Source: Cryptomeria japonica (lineage: Eukaryota; Streptophyta; Pinopsida; Cupressales; Cupressaceae). From it: 64,000 nucleotides of DNA. Below are positions 1 to 11,494 of the stretch, piece by piece; within the stretch, counting starts at the first letter, position 1, and each line of letters opens with the position of its first letter. Position numbers and translations under genes: made by a program. The DNA is taken from assembly GCF_030272615.1 (NCBI RefSeq), contig NC_081406.1:118209847-118273846 (forward strand), in the 5' to 3' direction. The notes beneath the pieces were generated by a model, which was not told the origin of the DNA, searched no databases, and was given only the letters and a program-made list of their open reading frames with translations.

Positions 1-720
1 TCTTAAAAATGTGAGCATATTATAACACATTAACATTATGTCTTGAATGGAACTAAAAAGTGGTGTGGCCAATTTTTGTTCCCCCATCTTTTTCCACTTA
101 CTGCATAATAAACCTAGATTTGATGAATCCCACTTGTTTGGGTCTAACAATAAGTTGTAGCATTGAGTGAAATTAGAGGGATAATGCTTTAGCAATGACT
201 TTGTAGGAGATATAGTCAACAAGGTTATGGGGCACAAATAGTTGATATCTTAAGGATTTCTATCTTTAGGTATGAATTTCACATTTCCTTTTATTCTCAA
301 GTTACCTAATGAGGTCTAATATGCATTTCTTTCAAATAAACCATATGGATATCACTACCCATAGTCTCCAAAAAGGTATTATAAAAATCATATGGGAAAT
401 CATCCAAGCTAAAAGCTTTGTCATTGTCCTTTAAAAGAAACTACTATGAGGTCCTCCTAGGAAAGGAGTTGATCATATGAAATGCATTGGACATTAGATA
501 GCTAGTAAGGGACAACCTTAATGAATTGTTGCAATGAAGATTGCCTTGAAAGGGTATCTTCCTAGGCCACAAAGACATTCTCATAGTGTCAATAATTTTT
601 TTTTGAGAATTTTAGATAATTTACGAAGTAGTTGATGACCTTCACAAGTTTCTTTAATTTAGTGTGGTTGAAATTATGAGCCTACAAGGCCTGACTTTTT
701 TTATTAAAACATTATCTCCA
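1..720 (-). pseudogene. LINE reverse transcriptase fragment
   Basis: The minus strand reads as the N-terminal part of a plant LINE reverse transcriptase. Recognisable pieces are FIPKDRNP followed by a stop and DIN, then CPITLLTI, then after a frameshift SYKVIAKALSL, then GFI at the position where plant LINEs have QTGFIKGRFI. This matches the LINE-RT order of a 'F-I-P-K' block, an 'R-P-I-(T/S)-L-L' block and a 'K-(I/V)-(I/L)-A-K-A-L' block. At least two frameshifts and several stops are present. The catalytic FADD box would lie beyond the left edge of the window. The family assignment rests on motif recognition only. Confidence 0.62.
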
Positions 721-830
721 ATTTTAAGATAGTCTATTCTAGCTTTGACTTAAGTATCATGGTCAGAATAAGCATCTACAATTTTCTTTTGTTGACATAG
801 TGAGAAAGTTAGAGTTAGGCAACAAGGGAA

Positions 831-988
831 TTGTCTATGCAAGCACCAAAAAGGAGTCTAACATGATAGTTTCCTTTATTTAATAATTAATTTATAAATC
901 AAAACATAACTGTATAGTAAATTTTAAATTAACTATTAAATGAGGAAAACTATCACGTCACGCTCCTTTTTGGTGCCTACATAGACAA
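831..988. mobile_element. Fold-back MITE (about 158 bp, arms of about 65 bp)
   Basis: The two halves are inverted complements. The left arm starts TTGTCTATGCAAGCACC, and the right arm read backwards starts TTGTCTATGTAGGCACC. Similarity continues for about 65 bases through a shared CAAAAAGGAG block and a TGATAGTTT block, leaving a loop of about 30 AT-rich bases. No coding capacity. It interrupts LINE-d. I could not define a clear target-site duplication, so the superfamily is open. Confidence 0.65.
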
Positions 989-1289
989 CTCTGTGAATGA
1001 GATTGTTTAATGGTTGAGATTTCCAGGCAATGGTAGCTTGGTGAAGGTCACAAGTCTAGTCACACACGAGTAGTTATAAAAGAAGGCCAATTGGCACATA
1101 AATATGTATAGAAAATTTGTGGTACGGGTTATGGAATCATTTAACCATGCAAGATCTAAATAATTTCTTGAAGGGGATGTGGCTTGATATTCTAAATACG
1201 TTGGATATAAGTAGGTATGGTTTTGTCAGAAAGAAAAACCATGTTGAGGAAGAATCAACCCTTCATAGGGTTGTGAGACACAACTTGCC

Positions 1290-1900
1290 ATTCAATACAA
1301 ATTTGTATAGGGAAATGGTTGGAAAAGACAAAAACATAACAACAACCAATGGATTGACACGTAAGGAATAACAACTATAAAAATTGAAAAAGGATTGCAT
1401 CAAAATAATCAGACGATCAAATATTTTTAAAATTCTATTAGTCTTGGACCACAAGTTGGTCCACGTGTACCATGGTGATTGATATAGGCGACAAATGAGT
1501 TACGATGAAATGACACTCTATTTACACATATAAAATCATTCCTCCCTTTCACCAACTATCTAGCACATTGGAATGGTTTCACATTTATCATGGGGTGACC
1601 CAATCATATTAAAATCGTCACACACAAATCAAGTTGAAGCTAGCATTGAATCAACTATCTAGCACCAAAGGAAAAATCTTTGAACAACATCATTAGAGGC
1701 ACAAACACTAATTATTTCAAAGGAGTGATTACACAAGTGGAAGAGGGACCAAACCAACATGTTAATGGTGTCGCATCCATGATCAACCAAAAGATAATAC
1801 CATGTAGATAAGAGAAATGTCATAATTCCATCATGACTAGCTTCATGGTTCGAACAAAGAGCAAAATGAATAGTCCAAATGACATGGCAAGTAGTTAAGA
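1290..1900 (-). pseudogene. LINE endonuclease fragment (APE type)
   Basis: On the minus strand, near 1570-1625, translation gives CDDFNMIGSPHDKCET. This is close to the GDFN block of APE-type LINE endonucleases in plants, where GDFN(M/I) is followed by a DK pair and later by a (G)ER motif, which is also seen here. Further downstream on the same strand, near 1440-1500, comes NHHGTRGPT and an arginine-leucine pair, as in the C-terminal part of such domains. The first Gly of GDFN is replaced by Asp. Stops and frame changes show it is not functional. It fits between the ORF1-like region and the RT of LINE-d. Confidence 0.5.
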
Positions 1901-2029
1901 GCAAAAATCAGGAACGCTTTGTCCTCCTAAAAGTCAAAGAATGTCTTAATCTGGAATCAAGTTCGCATATCAACAATAAAATATTTGTGAGGGTGGTCCA
2001 TGAGATCCCTCACAATCCAAGAAATATAG

Positions 2030-2720
2030 CTCATTGAAAATCAAATTGAAAATCAAGGGGCATTTCCTCATTACCCAACCCATCAAGCCCGTGAAATAAA
2101 TATTTTGAAACAAAGTATCTTGAGTAGCATAGTTGCCAATTTGAAATTAATCCGAGCCAACTATCTATTTCTAAGGACATTTCTCCATCCTCCAATTGCC
2201 TTGACATGCTACAATATCTCCTCTGAACCACCATAGGTAGTGAGGTATAACAAGCATGACCTACCTAGGGTTGGGAAGCAACCAAACTAGAGTGGGAGTA
2301 GTAGAAACTTTCTTCATTGACCTTAGAGGGTCAACAAAGTTTGAAACTTCCTCCCTAGAAGTTTTTGGAGGGGTTTTAAAAGCATTGACATTCTTAGTTT
2401 TGTGATTTACTATAGTAGACCATCCAACCATATCCTTGGAAGGGGTTGGAGAGTCGGTAGGGGTCTATGAGGAATGTATAAGGCATTGAACCACTGCGGT
2501 GAACTTTTCAAGCCACTTATAGGATTCTTCAAATTTTGGAAGTAAAGGAACACTATCTAGAGGTGGATCAAAATACATACCTCGTGAAATAAATTTTTGA
2601 CTTTCGAAATGAATTTTTGAAGTTGTTTGGGTGAGGAAGCTATGAGATGACAATGCCAAGCTTTCAACTTCACTAGTAGCAACTTCACCTTAATCAACTA
2701 TGTAACACTATTGTCCTTGA
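2030..2720 (-). pseudogene. LINE-d ORF1-like region
   Basis: Minus-strand open stretches (2659-2465, then about 2460-2250 in the same reading, then 2234-2031) upstream of the EN fragment encode a degenerate protein with Ser/Thr/Pro-rich and Lys-rich parts. No zinc knuckle or RNA-binding motif was recognised. The assignment as ORF1 rests on position only (upstream of EN and RT on the same strand) and on continuity of open reading. It could instead be unrelated sequence. Confidence 0.3.
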
Positions 2721-2914
2721 AAGAATATTAAATGTTTGAGTATAAATTTTTTTAACATTTATAACTTAGTATTCTACAAAGTATTCCTCTAGACGTGCTA
2801 TTAGCAAGTCCAATTTGCCATATTTCAATACGGGGTCATCTTAATTGCCCCATGAAGTCAAGTCAAGATGCAAATTCGCATGCATATTAGTTGTAAATTC
2901 TCGTATCCCATGGC

Positions 2915-3500
2915 GACATATTGTCATCGTGATTTTGGACATTTGTGCTCGACTTTTATAACGTAACAACCACGGCGTGGATCGCGCGGTGGGCGAAAGT
3001 TCCCCGGTTACTTCTTTGACACGGCAATGGACAACACCCTCTTATTTTTCATGGCAGGGAAATAATTACAACGAGCGGGACCCTCTACTCTAGAATAGTA
3101 GGAAGCTTCGTGCGTAAGGTTTTCGAGGAACTGCTCTGAAAGGCCTGGCGCAAAGATTTAAAAATTCATACATAACCAGATCTTGAAAGAGGAAATGAAA
3201 TCTATGAGGTCGTTATCCCCTCGAATGGTCGGTATTTGATTGGTATGAGAAATGAATGTTCTATAGGTACTTGTCACATAAAGTTAAGTCAAGTCAAGCT
3301 GCAAGACTCCGTGCATATGCTTTGGAAACTTGGAAATCGTCATTACTTCATTGAATCAGTCATCGTGATTTTGGACATTTGTGACGTAACAACCACCGCG
3401 TGAGTCCCGCACTGGGCGAAAGCTCCCCCCTTACAGCTTTCATCACGGGAAAATAATTACGAGGGGACAATTTCTCCTCTAGAATGAAAGAGCGGGACCA
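2915..3500. repeat. GC-rich direct repeat, two copies
   Basis: Two copies (about 2925-3105 and 3370-3500) share TCGTGATTTTGGACATTTGT, then ACGTAACAACCAC, GGGCGAAAG and a CCCC-containing block ending in TTAC, then GGAAATAATTAC or GAAAATAATTAC and a CTCTAGAAT block. The CpG-rich cores stand out from the AT-rich surroundings. An upstream AAGTCAAGTCAA-type block is also repeated (about 2858 and 3290). Function unknown; it may be a duplicated old promoter or terminal part of a repeat. Confidence 0.6.
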
Positions 3501-4224
3501 TGTGAGTTCTTAATTTCTTAATTATTAATTATTTTTAAAAATAAAATATAAATAACTAAAAGTTAATAAATAAATTTCATATATATCAATAATTGTCCAT
3601 TTTTTAACATTCTTCGATCATAATTGGTCCATTCTTACACTTTTATTGGTACCCACATTGCATGGCTACAAGGGTATTTGTGCATAAGTATGGACAATTT
3701 TTAAGTACATGGTTTTTTGGGTATCTTTAAATAGCTATTGAGCGACACTTTGAAATGTGTACTTTTTGACCCTTGCACACATAATGGATCCCATAGTAGG
3801 CATTGTTACTACCAAAAAGCCAAAACAATAGCTATCAACAGTTAAGTCACATGCAGAGACAGTTAAAAAAATCGTAAAAATTCGATGTATGAAATTTGTG
3901 GATGTGCAAAGTTAGCTATAGCAGCTATTGGTACACTTCCCCTAGAAGGAAGCTTCCTGCTTTAGATTTTGGAGGAGCTTCTGGCTAAATAGTTTTGGAT
4001 TTTGTTCCCCTTTTGCAACAAAATTTGGAATGTCAAAAATTTAAATTTTATTAAAAATATAATATTTTCAAAATAAGTAGTTTTATATAATTCTTTTTTG
4101 TCTTTATGTATATAGTAAATAAAATATTTTTAAACTAATTTTAAATAATTTTAAAATAATAAAATAAATTTATATTTATATTTTGATATTTTTTGAATAG
4201 ATGTGTTTAATATATGTATAGTAA

Positions 4225-4880
4225 AAATAAGAAGCATTTAGTTTGATGTGTTTGTGACACTTAAATGCATGAAAAACATAAAAAAAAATATTTCATTTGT
4301 TATTTTTTTTATTTTATTTGTTTTATTTTCTTGCACACAATTAAATAATTTTTAATAATTTAATGCTAATTATATCTTCACTTCCACCTCTTAACTACCA
4401 TTCACTCTGAGCATAATTGATCAATCAATTATCTTTCTTCATCACACAATCAGTTAACTTCATAATTATCTCAACCTACTATTATTAATTATGGTGGATT
4501 CAAAGTGTCCTACCTAAAATCCATTTTTTTTTCAAAGATAAACAAATATAAAGTAAAAATATAATGATATGGTAACACAATAGTAATACAATGATATGAT
4601 GATGATGTAGTCTTAATAGATTGTTTGCTTTGGTAAAGAGTTTAATAAAATATAAATATAATAATATTATTAATACCATTAAATAATAGAAACATTCATC
4701 AATTGAAATTAGAAGCATTTAATTTGATGTGTTTGTGACACTTACATGCATGAAAAACAAAACAAATATATTTTTATATCTTCACTTACATCTTTAATTG
4801 TCACTCACATTGATTTTAACTAATCGTCAATTTTGTCTATCTCCATCATGCAATTAGTTAACTTCCTAATTGTGTCGTTA
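4225..4880. repeat. Direct repeat, two copies about 480 bp apart
   Basis: AGAAGCATTTAGTTTGATGT with a following TGTTTGTGACACTTA and ATGCATGAAAAACA occurs near 4230 and again, slightly changed, near 4710. Each is followed by a related block beginning TATATCTTCACTT and ending in CAAT(C/T)AGTTAACTTC. This shows duplication of a unit of roughly 200 bp with divergence. No coding content. Confidence 0.6.
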
Positions 4881-5489
4881 TAAGTTTTAACTGATAGGCT
4901 ATTCTTCTTCAAAATGCCATTAGAAACATCAAGTCTCGCATCGTTTTCTACTAGTTACTTTTCTGAAATATTTCCCGATGTCAGATTCTAGCAGTCAAAT
5001 ATTTATTGTTAGCAATCGTAGTTTATTCCGTTCCTTTAGTACCCTATTTATGTTTATTTAAGGAAACAAATCTTTGAAAGTAGAAAGTTGAATTTTTAAT
5101 TGTAGTTTTAAATGTTTCTTTCAAAATAGAAATTAATATTTTGATTTACAAACACATTTCCATTACAAACATTGCTAAGTCAATTAGCATAATTGGAAAA
5201 ATTCCTAAATTCATTACCACACCTAAGATAAGAAACTTCTACCTATTATATTTTTTTCTTTTCTTATTATACTATTTTTGTATTCTTGAATATTAGTTTA
5301 TATTATTAAATTTTATAATAGTTTATTATTATTAATTTTTATAATAATTTATTATTATTATTTTATTATGGTGATATTATTATTATTTACTTATAAATAT
5401 AATTTTTTATTTTTGTATTGTTGTTTTATAAAAGATTATATATAATAGTTAAAAAGGATGAAAAAAATGTTAATATATATATTTTTTTA

Positions 5490-5780
5490 AATTTCTATTA
5501 TATTGACATTTGTAAATATATAGAAAGAGATTTGTGACATAATCTTAATATATTTAGAGTAATTTAATTATAAAAACATCAAGAAAAAATTCATTTCAAA
5601 TTTTATAGAAATATCAAAGAAACAAATCTTTTATAGATTTTGAAAAAAAATATTGTTACTATATTGATATTTGTAAATATAAAAAAGAAATTTGTGGCCG
5701 ATCTCAAATTATTTTAAGTAATTGAATTATAGAAACATCAAGAAAACAATCATTTGAAATTTTATAAAAATGTCTTATTT
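5490..5780. repeat. Tandem direct repeat, two copies of about 130 bp
   Basis: The blocks at about 5495-5625 and 5650-5775 share TATATTGA(C/T)ATTTGTAAATAT, an AGAAA-TTTGTG block, an AATTATA(A/G)AAACATCAAGAAAA block and a closing AAATTTTATA(A/G)AAAT(A/G)TC. AT-rich; no coding content. Confidence 0.6.
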
Positions 5781-6837
5781 TAGCTTTTATATATATTATA
5801 AAGCAAGCAACATATAAAAAAATGAAAGCATAACCTAAAATTGTTGAAGAGGGTGATTTGAAAAGGAGATCACTATTTTATCAAAAAAGAAAGCATAACC
5901 TAGAATTGTTGCCAAGAACATTGAAATTTGTAGACCAATGAGGCTTTCTTGGAGGTAAGTGTAAATGCTTGCACATGCTACCTCTGTAAGTTGGCTTGTT
6001 TTTCTCCATCTATGCCATGGGTGTTACCTTTTTCTCCTTCCTATTCAAGAAGTAAAACTTGTTGTAGGTAGCAAAGAAATTGCTATTTTTTCTTAGCACC
6101 TACTTTAAGTTTTTCTCTAAAGAGCATAATTTATTTAGAAAAATAATTTTACAAATTTAGGATGCAACACAAACTAAGCCTATGACTATGTGTGTGCCCC
6201 TTCAATCTAATCAATTGCAAGAAAAACAATAATCATATAATCAATCAGATTTGAGAGGAAGTGAAAAATTTGTTTATATTTGTTTTCAATTTTTTTTTTT
6301 GCTACTGTTGAAAAGTATTGATTATTTTTTTGCAACAAGTTTGCTGGCAAACCCTAAAATTAATACAATTACATTTAAAGGAAGAGCATGATAGTGATGA
6401 TGTCACTTAGTGATGACATGGATAATTCATGTCAAGTAGAACAAAATTGTGAGTAGCGAGCATCTCAAAAACTCTGCTTGCAAAGCTACTAAAATTTCAG
6501 TTTTATGAGTAAAGTTGTTTCAACAAAAGGGTAAAAGAGGCTTTTTTTTTTAATAGATTTAAATACATTTATTTTAATACTATCCAATCTTGTTTTCACA
6601 TAACCATAAATGAGTCTTAACCTAATGAGTAAAGGTAGCATATTAATTTATTTTTAAAAGTTTTAGAAAAACTTATATTTAGAAAAATGTAAGAAATATT
6701 CCTTAGATATAAGATAATAAGATTTTGGTACAATGAATGTCATTAAATCTATTATGAGTGGAAAATTTTCATTTAAGGTTCGCTTATTCACATATACATT
6801 ATATATTAATTTATTGTATATAGAAAGAGTCAAATTA

Positions 6838-7500
6838 TTAGTACTTGTCGTTAGGCTAGTACTATTGCAATCAGTTGCCATTGTTTTTGTTAACTCATTA
6901 TTATTCAATTCTTTCTCCACCAATTAGAACTATGATTGTTTGTTTTTATGTATGTTTTTAATTTTTATAAAGTTAAGATGCATGATTTTTAAGTTTCTAA
7001 ATTATAAAAAAATATTTTTCTCCAATCTAATTGGCTTGGAAAATTTACATCTTATTACCAGGTTTTTGGGCTCCACTATCTAGATGATTTTTTAGGCATT
7101 TTTTTAGGTACATTAAAATAATATTTAGCATATTTAAATTTTCTTATCAAATTTATCACTCATTTTCAAAGATAGTTTTTTTTTATCACCAATTTGCGAC
7201 CCTTAGATCATAATCTAGGTTATTCTTAGTACTTGACATTAAGGTAGTACTATTGCAATCAGTTGTCATCAATTTTTGTTAACTCGTTATTATTCAATTG
7301 TTTTTTCACCAATTAGAAGTAGAAATTTTTTGTTTTGATATATTTTTAAAAAATTTATAAAGTTAAGATGCACGATTTTTAAGTTACTAAATTATACAAA
7401 TTATTTTTCTCCAATCTAATTGGCTTGAAAAGTTTACATCTTATTACAGGATTTCACAGATCCACTATTTAAATGAATTTTTTTAGGCAATTTTTTGGTA
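6838..7500. repeat. Direct repeat, two copies of about 270 bp
   Basis: The blocks at about 6838-7105 and 7229-7500 match along their length. Shared parts are TAGTACTATTGCAATCAGTTG, TTATTATTCAATT, CACCAATTAGAA, TTATAAAGTTAAGATGCA and CTCCAATCTAATTGGCTTG. Spacing between starts is about 390 bp. The copies differ by many substitutions, so the duplication is old. No coding content seen. Confidence 0.7.
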
Positions 7501-7818
7501 TGTCAAGATAATAGTTAGTTTCTTATCAAATTTATTTTACACATCTAGACTAAACAAATATATAACAAATTATTTAAAAATAAATTAATAATTTTTTAAA
7601 GTTATCTTTATGCACGAAATTAATAATATAGTACTAATATTTACTAGCATACCTATATTTTAAAAAATCAAAGTAATATACGCTAAGAGATATCAAACTA
7701 TGAAAATATTTAATAATCATAAATAATAATAAAGGTTTTATTAGTAGTGAGTTTGAATAGATGATTTAGAGTATATGAAAGAAATTGTAGAATATAATTC
7801 ACAACATGGATGAATAAA

Positions 7819-7819
<1 letters not shown>

Positions 7820-7852
<33 letters not shown>
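7820..7852. repeat. (GT)n microsatellite
   Basis: Uninterrupted run of about 16 TG dinucleotides in AT-rich intergenic DNA. Confidence 0.95.
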
Positions 7853-7855
<3 letters not shown>

Positions 7856-8279
7856 AAGCAATTATGATTGTAAGAACTTGAAGCATGCATAGATAAAGTA
7901 TAAGGTGTAATGGAGAAAACTAATATTATACTTGTGATGTGTATGTATTAAACAATTTAGACATTACAAAAAAGAGAAGACTTTTAAAAAAAAAATTAAA
8001 TTATGTATTAATAAATAAATACATAAAACTATTAATAGTATTCAATTGCATTTTGTTTGGATAATTTTGAATAAATAGTTAAAAAAATGACTTTGATCAA
8101 ATTATTTGTCACAATATAAGTCATTAATAAAAGTAAAATTTAGGGAAAATAGAAGATATTGGAACAAAATTTCAATTGTTTTTTATATTAATAAGTAGCA
8201 AACAAGGTTGTTCCTATATAAACAATAGCCTAAAGGATGTAAAGTTAGCAACAAAAATATATATTACATCAATTATCTT

Positions 8280-9720
8280 CTAAAAAATTTAATATGTATT
8301 CTTTGGCCTCTTGCTTTGCAAGTTCTCTATTGATTTTCATTTTTCATAATGCTCATATGTGAATGTTGTCATTATTCTGAGGCTACCTAGAGATTTTTCT
8401 CTAGGCACTGCCACAAATGTCAATCCAGTTCTTTTTGTTGGTCCTATATCTATTGTGGCTTTTGATAGAGTCAACCCCTAAGATTTATGTATAGCCAATA
8501 CCCATGTGAATCTCAATGGTAACTATAATGTCCCACACCTTTGTATTGGTGTTATTCAAATTATATTTGGATGATGATCTTCAAATGGTATTCCTATATA
8601 ATTGTCAAATTCAACCATGACATATGATGGTGGTTCAGGTGGAGAACTTCCTAGTTTATCCATAATCTATCCCGTTGCTTATGAAATTTATTGCTTAAGC
8701 TGTGTACTCTTCACCTTGACATTTATGAGACCAATCTGTATGTCTATCAAATCAATATATCTATTTCTAAAACTTGTATATTTTGACCTTGATGCAATGT
8801 AAATAAAATTTCCCATTCATACTCTATGATATTTTTTTGAATAAGTTCATTGTCTTCAATTTTAGAATCATTCTAGTATTTTCAACATTTTCTTCAGCCA
8901 TTGTTTGTTCCATGTCCTAAGTAATATAGTTGAATGACTCCCACTTTTCTATTTTGGAGTCACGATCGTGCCCAATATCTCTTTCTATGCCATGAAATAG
9001 TTTGTACAACAATAACTCTGAAAAATAGAATTCAATCAATTTATCTGAGTCATGTGGAGGAATGGATACAAACCTAGGGATAACTCTAATTCAATAGATG
9101 CACTTTGTCTTGGATCCCATTTGTTGTCTCTTTTTTTTTAGGATTATAAATCCATGATCTTGTTGCATCAATCAATAAGACATGTTCCATAGAAGGAGGC
9201 CTTATTTTATATCCATCAATTAGAGATATTGTTTGATTTTCATCATTGTCTTCAATATTTATAGCTATAGATTTAAACACCTCATGTGAAACATTTAGAT
9301 TAAAAAATATTCAACTTCTTTCCACTAATGGAAGTTCTAACAACATGTGACATGTTTATTGAGCTCCAATCTCTTTCTATGATTGTCTCAGATGGAAGCC
9401 TTCTATATACTCATGTAGCTAAATCATTGAGTTTTCTATGTTTTAAACACACATCAATATTCGTCTATATGCTTCTAATCTTTTTTCTACTTTTGCCGCA
9501 TATTTTGTAATACATTTTATTAAAGCATGCTTGGAAAGACCAAGTCGCCAATCTTTATTTGCTACCCATAATTGCAATATGTGGTGATTATGTGAATTCA
9601 CTCTATCATCATTTCTTGATATTTCAAATTTTTTGTCTCCTTTCTCTATGTCTTTATATAAGTTGGATCAATTTAGATACAACGACTAAGGGGCTTTATA
9701 CCTACAATGAATATGAACTC
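8280..9720 (-). pseudogene. Helitron-type Rep/PIF1-like helicase remnant
   Basis: The minus strand carries pieces of the large protein of plant Helitrons. About 9710-9500 reads RNDDRVNSHNHHILQLW, then KHALIK and ITKYAAK, matching the 'RND-x-R-x-N ... KH(A)(V/L)I-x-Y-x(A)KYA-K' segment. Near 8660-8540 comes a VMVEFDNYIGIPF block, and near 8500-8440 LAIHKS, a stop, and GLTL, then GLTFVAV and R-x-KSL. These are the C-terminal PIF1/RecD2-type helicase motifs, where 'AIHKSQGLTL' and 'GLTFVA(V/L)SR' are diagnostic. The stop in HKS-stop-GLTL is TAG where Gln (CAG) is expected. Stops and frame changes make it dead. I did not find a clear CTRR/hairpin terminus. Confidence 0.68.
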
Positions 9721-9888
9721 ATATATTTCATTAATTGGCATAAATTTTATATATTTAAACATGTAATTTCTTTGAACTAGAAGATAATTGGATAGACGTG
9801 AACTGGTGGAGAGACTTGCTTCAGAGATACAAAGTTCTTTTCTAACAAGGATATTACTTTTGTATTTATTATATGATTTTTTAATCAC

Positions 9889-10245
9889 TGAGTTGGTGCT
9901 CGCTGCAGGGGTTGGTGCTCCTTGGGTTGGTGTCCTAAAGTAGGAGTGGTACTCCTTGGGTTGGTGTCCTAAATGTTGTAACCGAGTGTTTCATTATGAT
10001 CTTGGATTGGAGCAATAGTCTATAAAAACATTTCGCATCAATGTTTTTCCCATCTTGGTTTTTCCTCATACATCTGGTGTTATGTGATGTCCCTTTTATA
10101 TGTGGTTGCATTTGTATCATCCTCCCATCTAACCAATATGTTTGCTTTATGTTAGATCTGTTAACCGATATACACACATAGGATAGAAAAGAGAAAATTT
10201 TGGAAACCACTTATTCACCACCCCTCTCAATGGCATATTTTGTTC
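9889..10245 (+). repeat. LTR-like block, 3' end of the 5' LTR of element A
   Basis: This block ends a few bases before a perfect initiator-Met PBS. It shows the family's typical LTR end: a CACCACCCCTCTCAATGG stretch about 35 bases before the PBS. It contains a short tandem repeat at about 9905-9970, where CTCCTTGGGTTGGTGTCCTAAA is present twice. The left border of the LTR could not be located because no partner LTR was found for alignment. Confidence 0.45.
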
Positions 10246-10251
10246 AATAAT

Positions 10252-10263
10252 TGGTATCAGAGC
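10252..10263 (+). promoter_or_regulatory. Primer-binding site (tRNA-iMet type) of element A
   Basis: TGGTATCAGAGC, complementary to the 3' end of plant initiator-Met tRNA, lies just downstream of the LTR-like block and just upstream of a copia gag reading frame. This is the standard minus-strand primer site of plant copia elements. Confidence 0.8.
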
Positions 10264-10294
10264 CTAGGTTCTCAGTTGATAAGCTTTCTCTAGC

Positions 10295-11494
10295 TTGGGT
10301 AGATTCTGGTATTTGAACACAATGATTTGTTTAGTGTCAATCCCTACTCTAGTTTTTTATGGTTCAAATTATTCTATTTCAAATTGTAGGATGGAAGTCT
10401 ACCTATCATCCTTAGGGTTTGATGTGTGGATGTCATTTGTTAATGTCTCCCCTAGTAAAGTCAGTCCTCCCACTGATTTAGAAGAAGAAAGAAGATACAA
10501 GTGCAATGATGTAGCAATAAAGACTATATTTTGTGGGCTCACAGATGACATCTCCTCATCGGTTGATAAATGCAAATTGGCAAAGAGTTTATGGGATAGA
10601 TTGAAGAAGCTCTATAGAAATGAGCCTACCACTATAGAACCAGTTTGTGAAGACAAGATGATAAATGTGTCGAATGAGTCTGCATATGAAAATAGATCAG
10701 TTAGTAGTAGTAGAAATGATGAAGAGGAGACTCACCTCTTCATGGCTCAAGAGTCAGAGAATGAGAGGCACACATCTGAGAGTGATCATGCAGATCATTC
10801 CTATCGGAAAGATGTGTTTGGCAGTGATAGTGAAGATGAAGAAGAAGAAGTAGAAGTAGATCTTGAAAGAGAACTTGTAAGTGCACTCGAAGAACTTAGT
10901 AGAGTGTGGAATGAATACAACTTATTCAAGAATGTTGTGGCTATGGAACAAAACTAGTTGATCAAATGCCTTGAAGAATCTAAGAAATGCATTTCACAGT
11001 TGAAGACTCAACAAGAAGACACCAATGAGTGCTAGTGTAAAGATCTAGAGTTTAAGCTAGAGGCCAAGGATAAAAAGTATCAACAGCTAGAATGAGAAAT
11101 GGAGGATCTTTGAAATGACCTTGAGAAATGTCAAGATGAGCTCAAGGTGAGAATCTGGTTTAATGGCAGCAATGATGCCTTGGACAAAATATTGAAGAAG
11201 AAAAATAACTTCAAGGACACCAAACGATTAGGAAGTGGTGTCGATGAATGCTTCACTAGCAAGAATGTCCCCCACAATGACATTATGTTTATCTCCTCTA
11301 ATGGAGAAAACAAGGGACATATCTTCATAGTTCATAACACTCCCAAGAAGAAGGTTGACCTAACCACAACCAGTGAAGAAATGAAGCTAAGAATGATGAT
11401 TGGTGCTACAAGAAGGAGGAACAATTTGGGTCTCAAAGGAAAAGGGAAGATGGGAGAAGGTATCTTCACTGGAAGAAAGAACAGGAGAAGATGA
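10295..11494 (+). pseudogene. Copia gag polyprotein remnant, SIRE/Maximus-like (element A)
   Basis: One frame carries the gag region. It opens with a YGSNYS block (expected F-x-G-x-NY) and RMEVYLSSLGFDVW, then IKTIFCGLTDD and LAKSLWDRLKKLY, the UBN2/DUF4219-type copia gag core. An acidic segment with a run of Glu/Asp follows (about 10760-10860), then a coiled-coil-like region (10870-11150), then ALDKILKKK near 11180, which sits where SIRE-type elements have 'LD-x-(I/L)L-x-(S/K)Q'. After 10957 the frame is broken by TAG (twice) and TGA (twice) but continues in register to 11494. No knuckle, protease or integrase follows, because the downstream part is displaced by an LTR insertion and by duplication. 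Confidence 0.65.

Larger units (their letters stand above)
1..2720 (-). mobile_element. LINE-d, decayed non-LTR retrotransposon (5' part)
   Basis: Read on the minus strand, this stretch gives, in order, an ORF1-like region (about 2720-2030), endonuclease motifs (about 1900-1300) and reverse-transcriptase motifs (about 700-1), the expected order of a plant L1-type LINE. The element runs off the left edge of the window, so RNase H and the 3' end are not visible. Many stops and frameshifts make it a dead copy. A fold-back MITE (831-988) sits between the EN and RT parts. The right border is approximate; no target-site duplication was found. Confidence 0.6.
2720..8280. other. AT-rich intergenic block without recognisable gene
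   Basis: About 5.5 kb of AT-rich sequence. I found no coding region on either strand that resembles a known family. The short open stretches here are AT-rich and low-complexity. The block holds several old direct repeats (listed separately), a GC-rich duplicated patch at 2915-3500 and a GT microsatellite. Confidence 0.6.

Noticed and set aside
10252-10263. Repeated TGGTATCAGAGC motifs (also 35048 and 48115) as possible tRNA or regulatory genes
   Set aside because: They are short primer-binding sites next to LTR ends. No cloverleaf or full tRNA sequence surrounds them.
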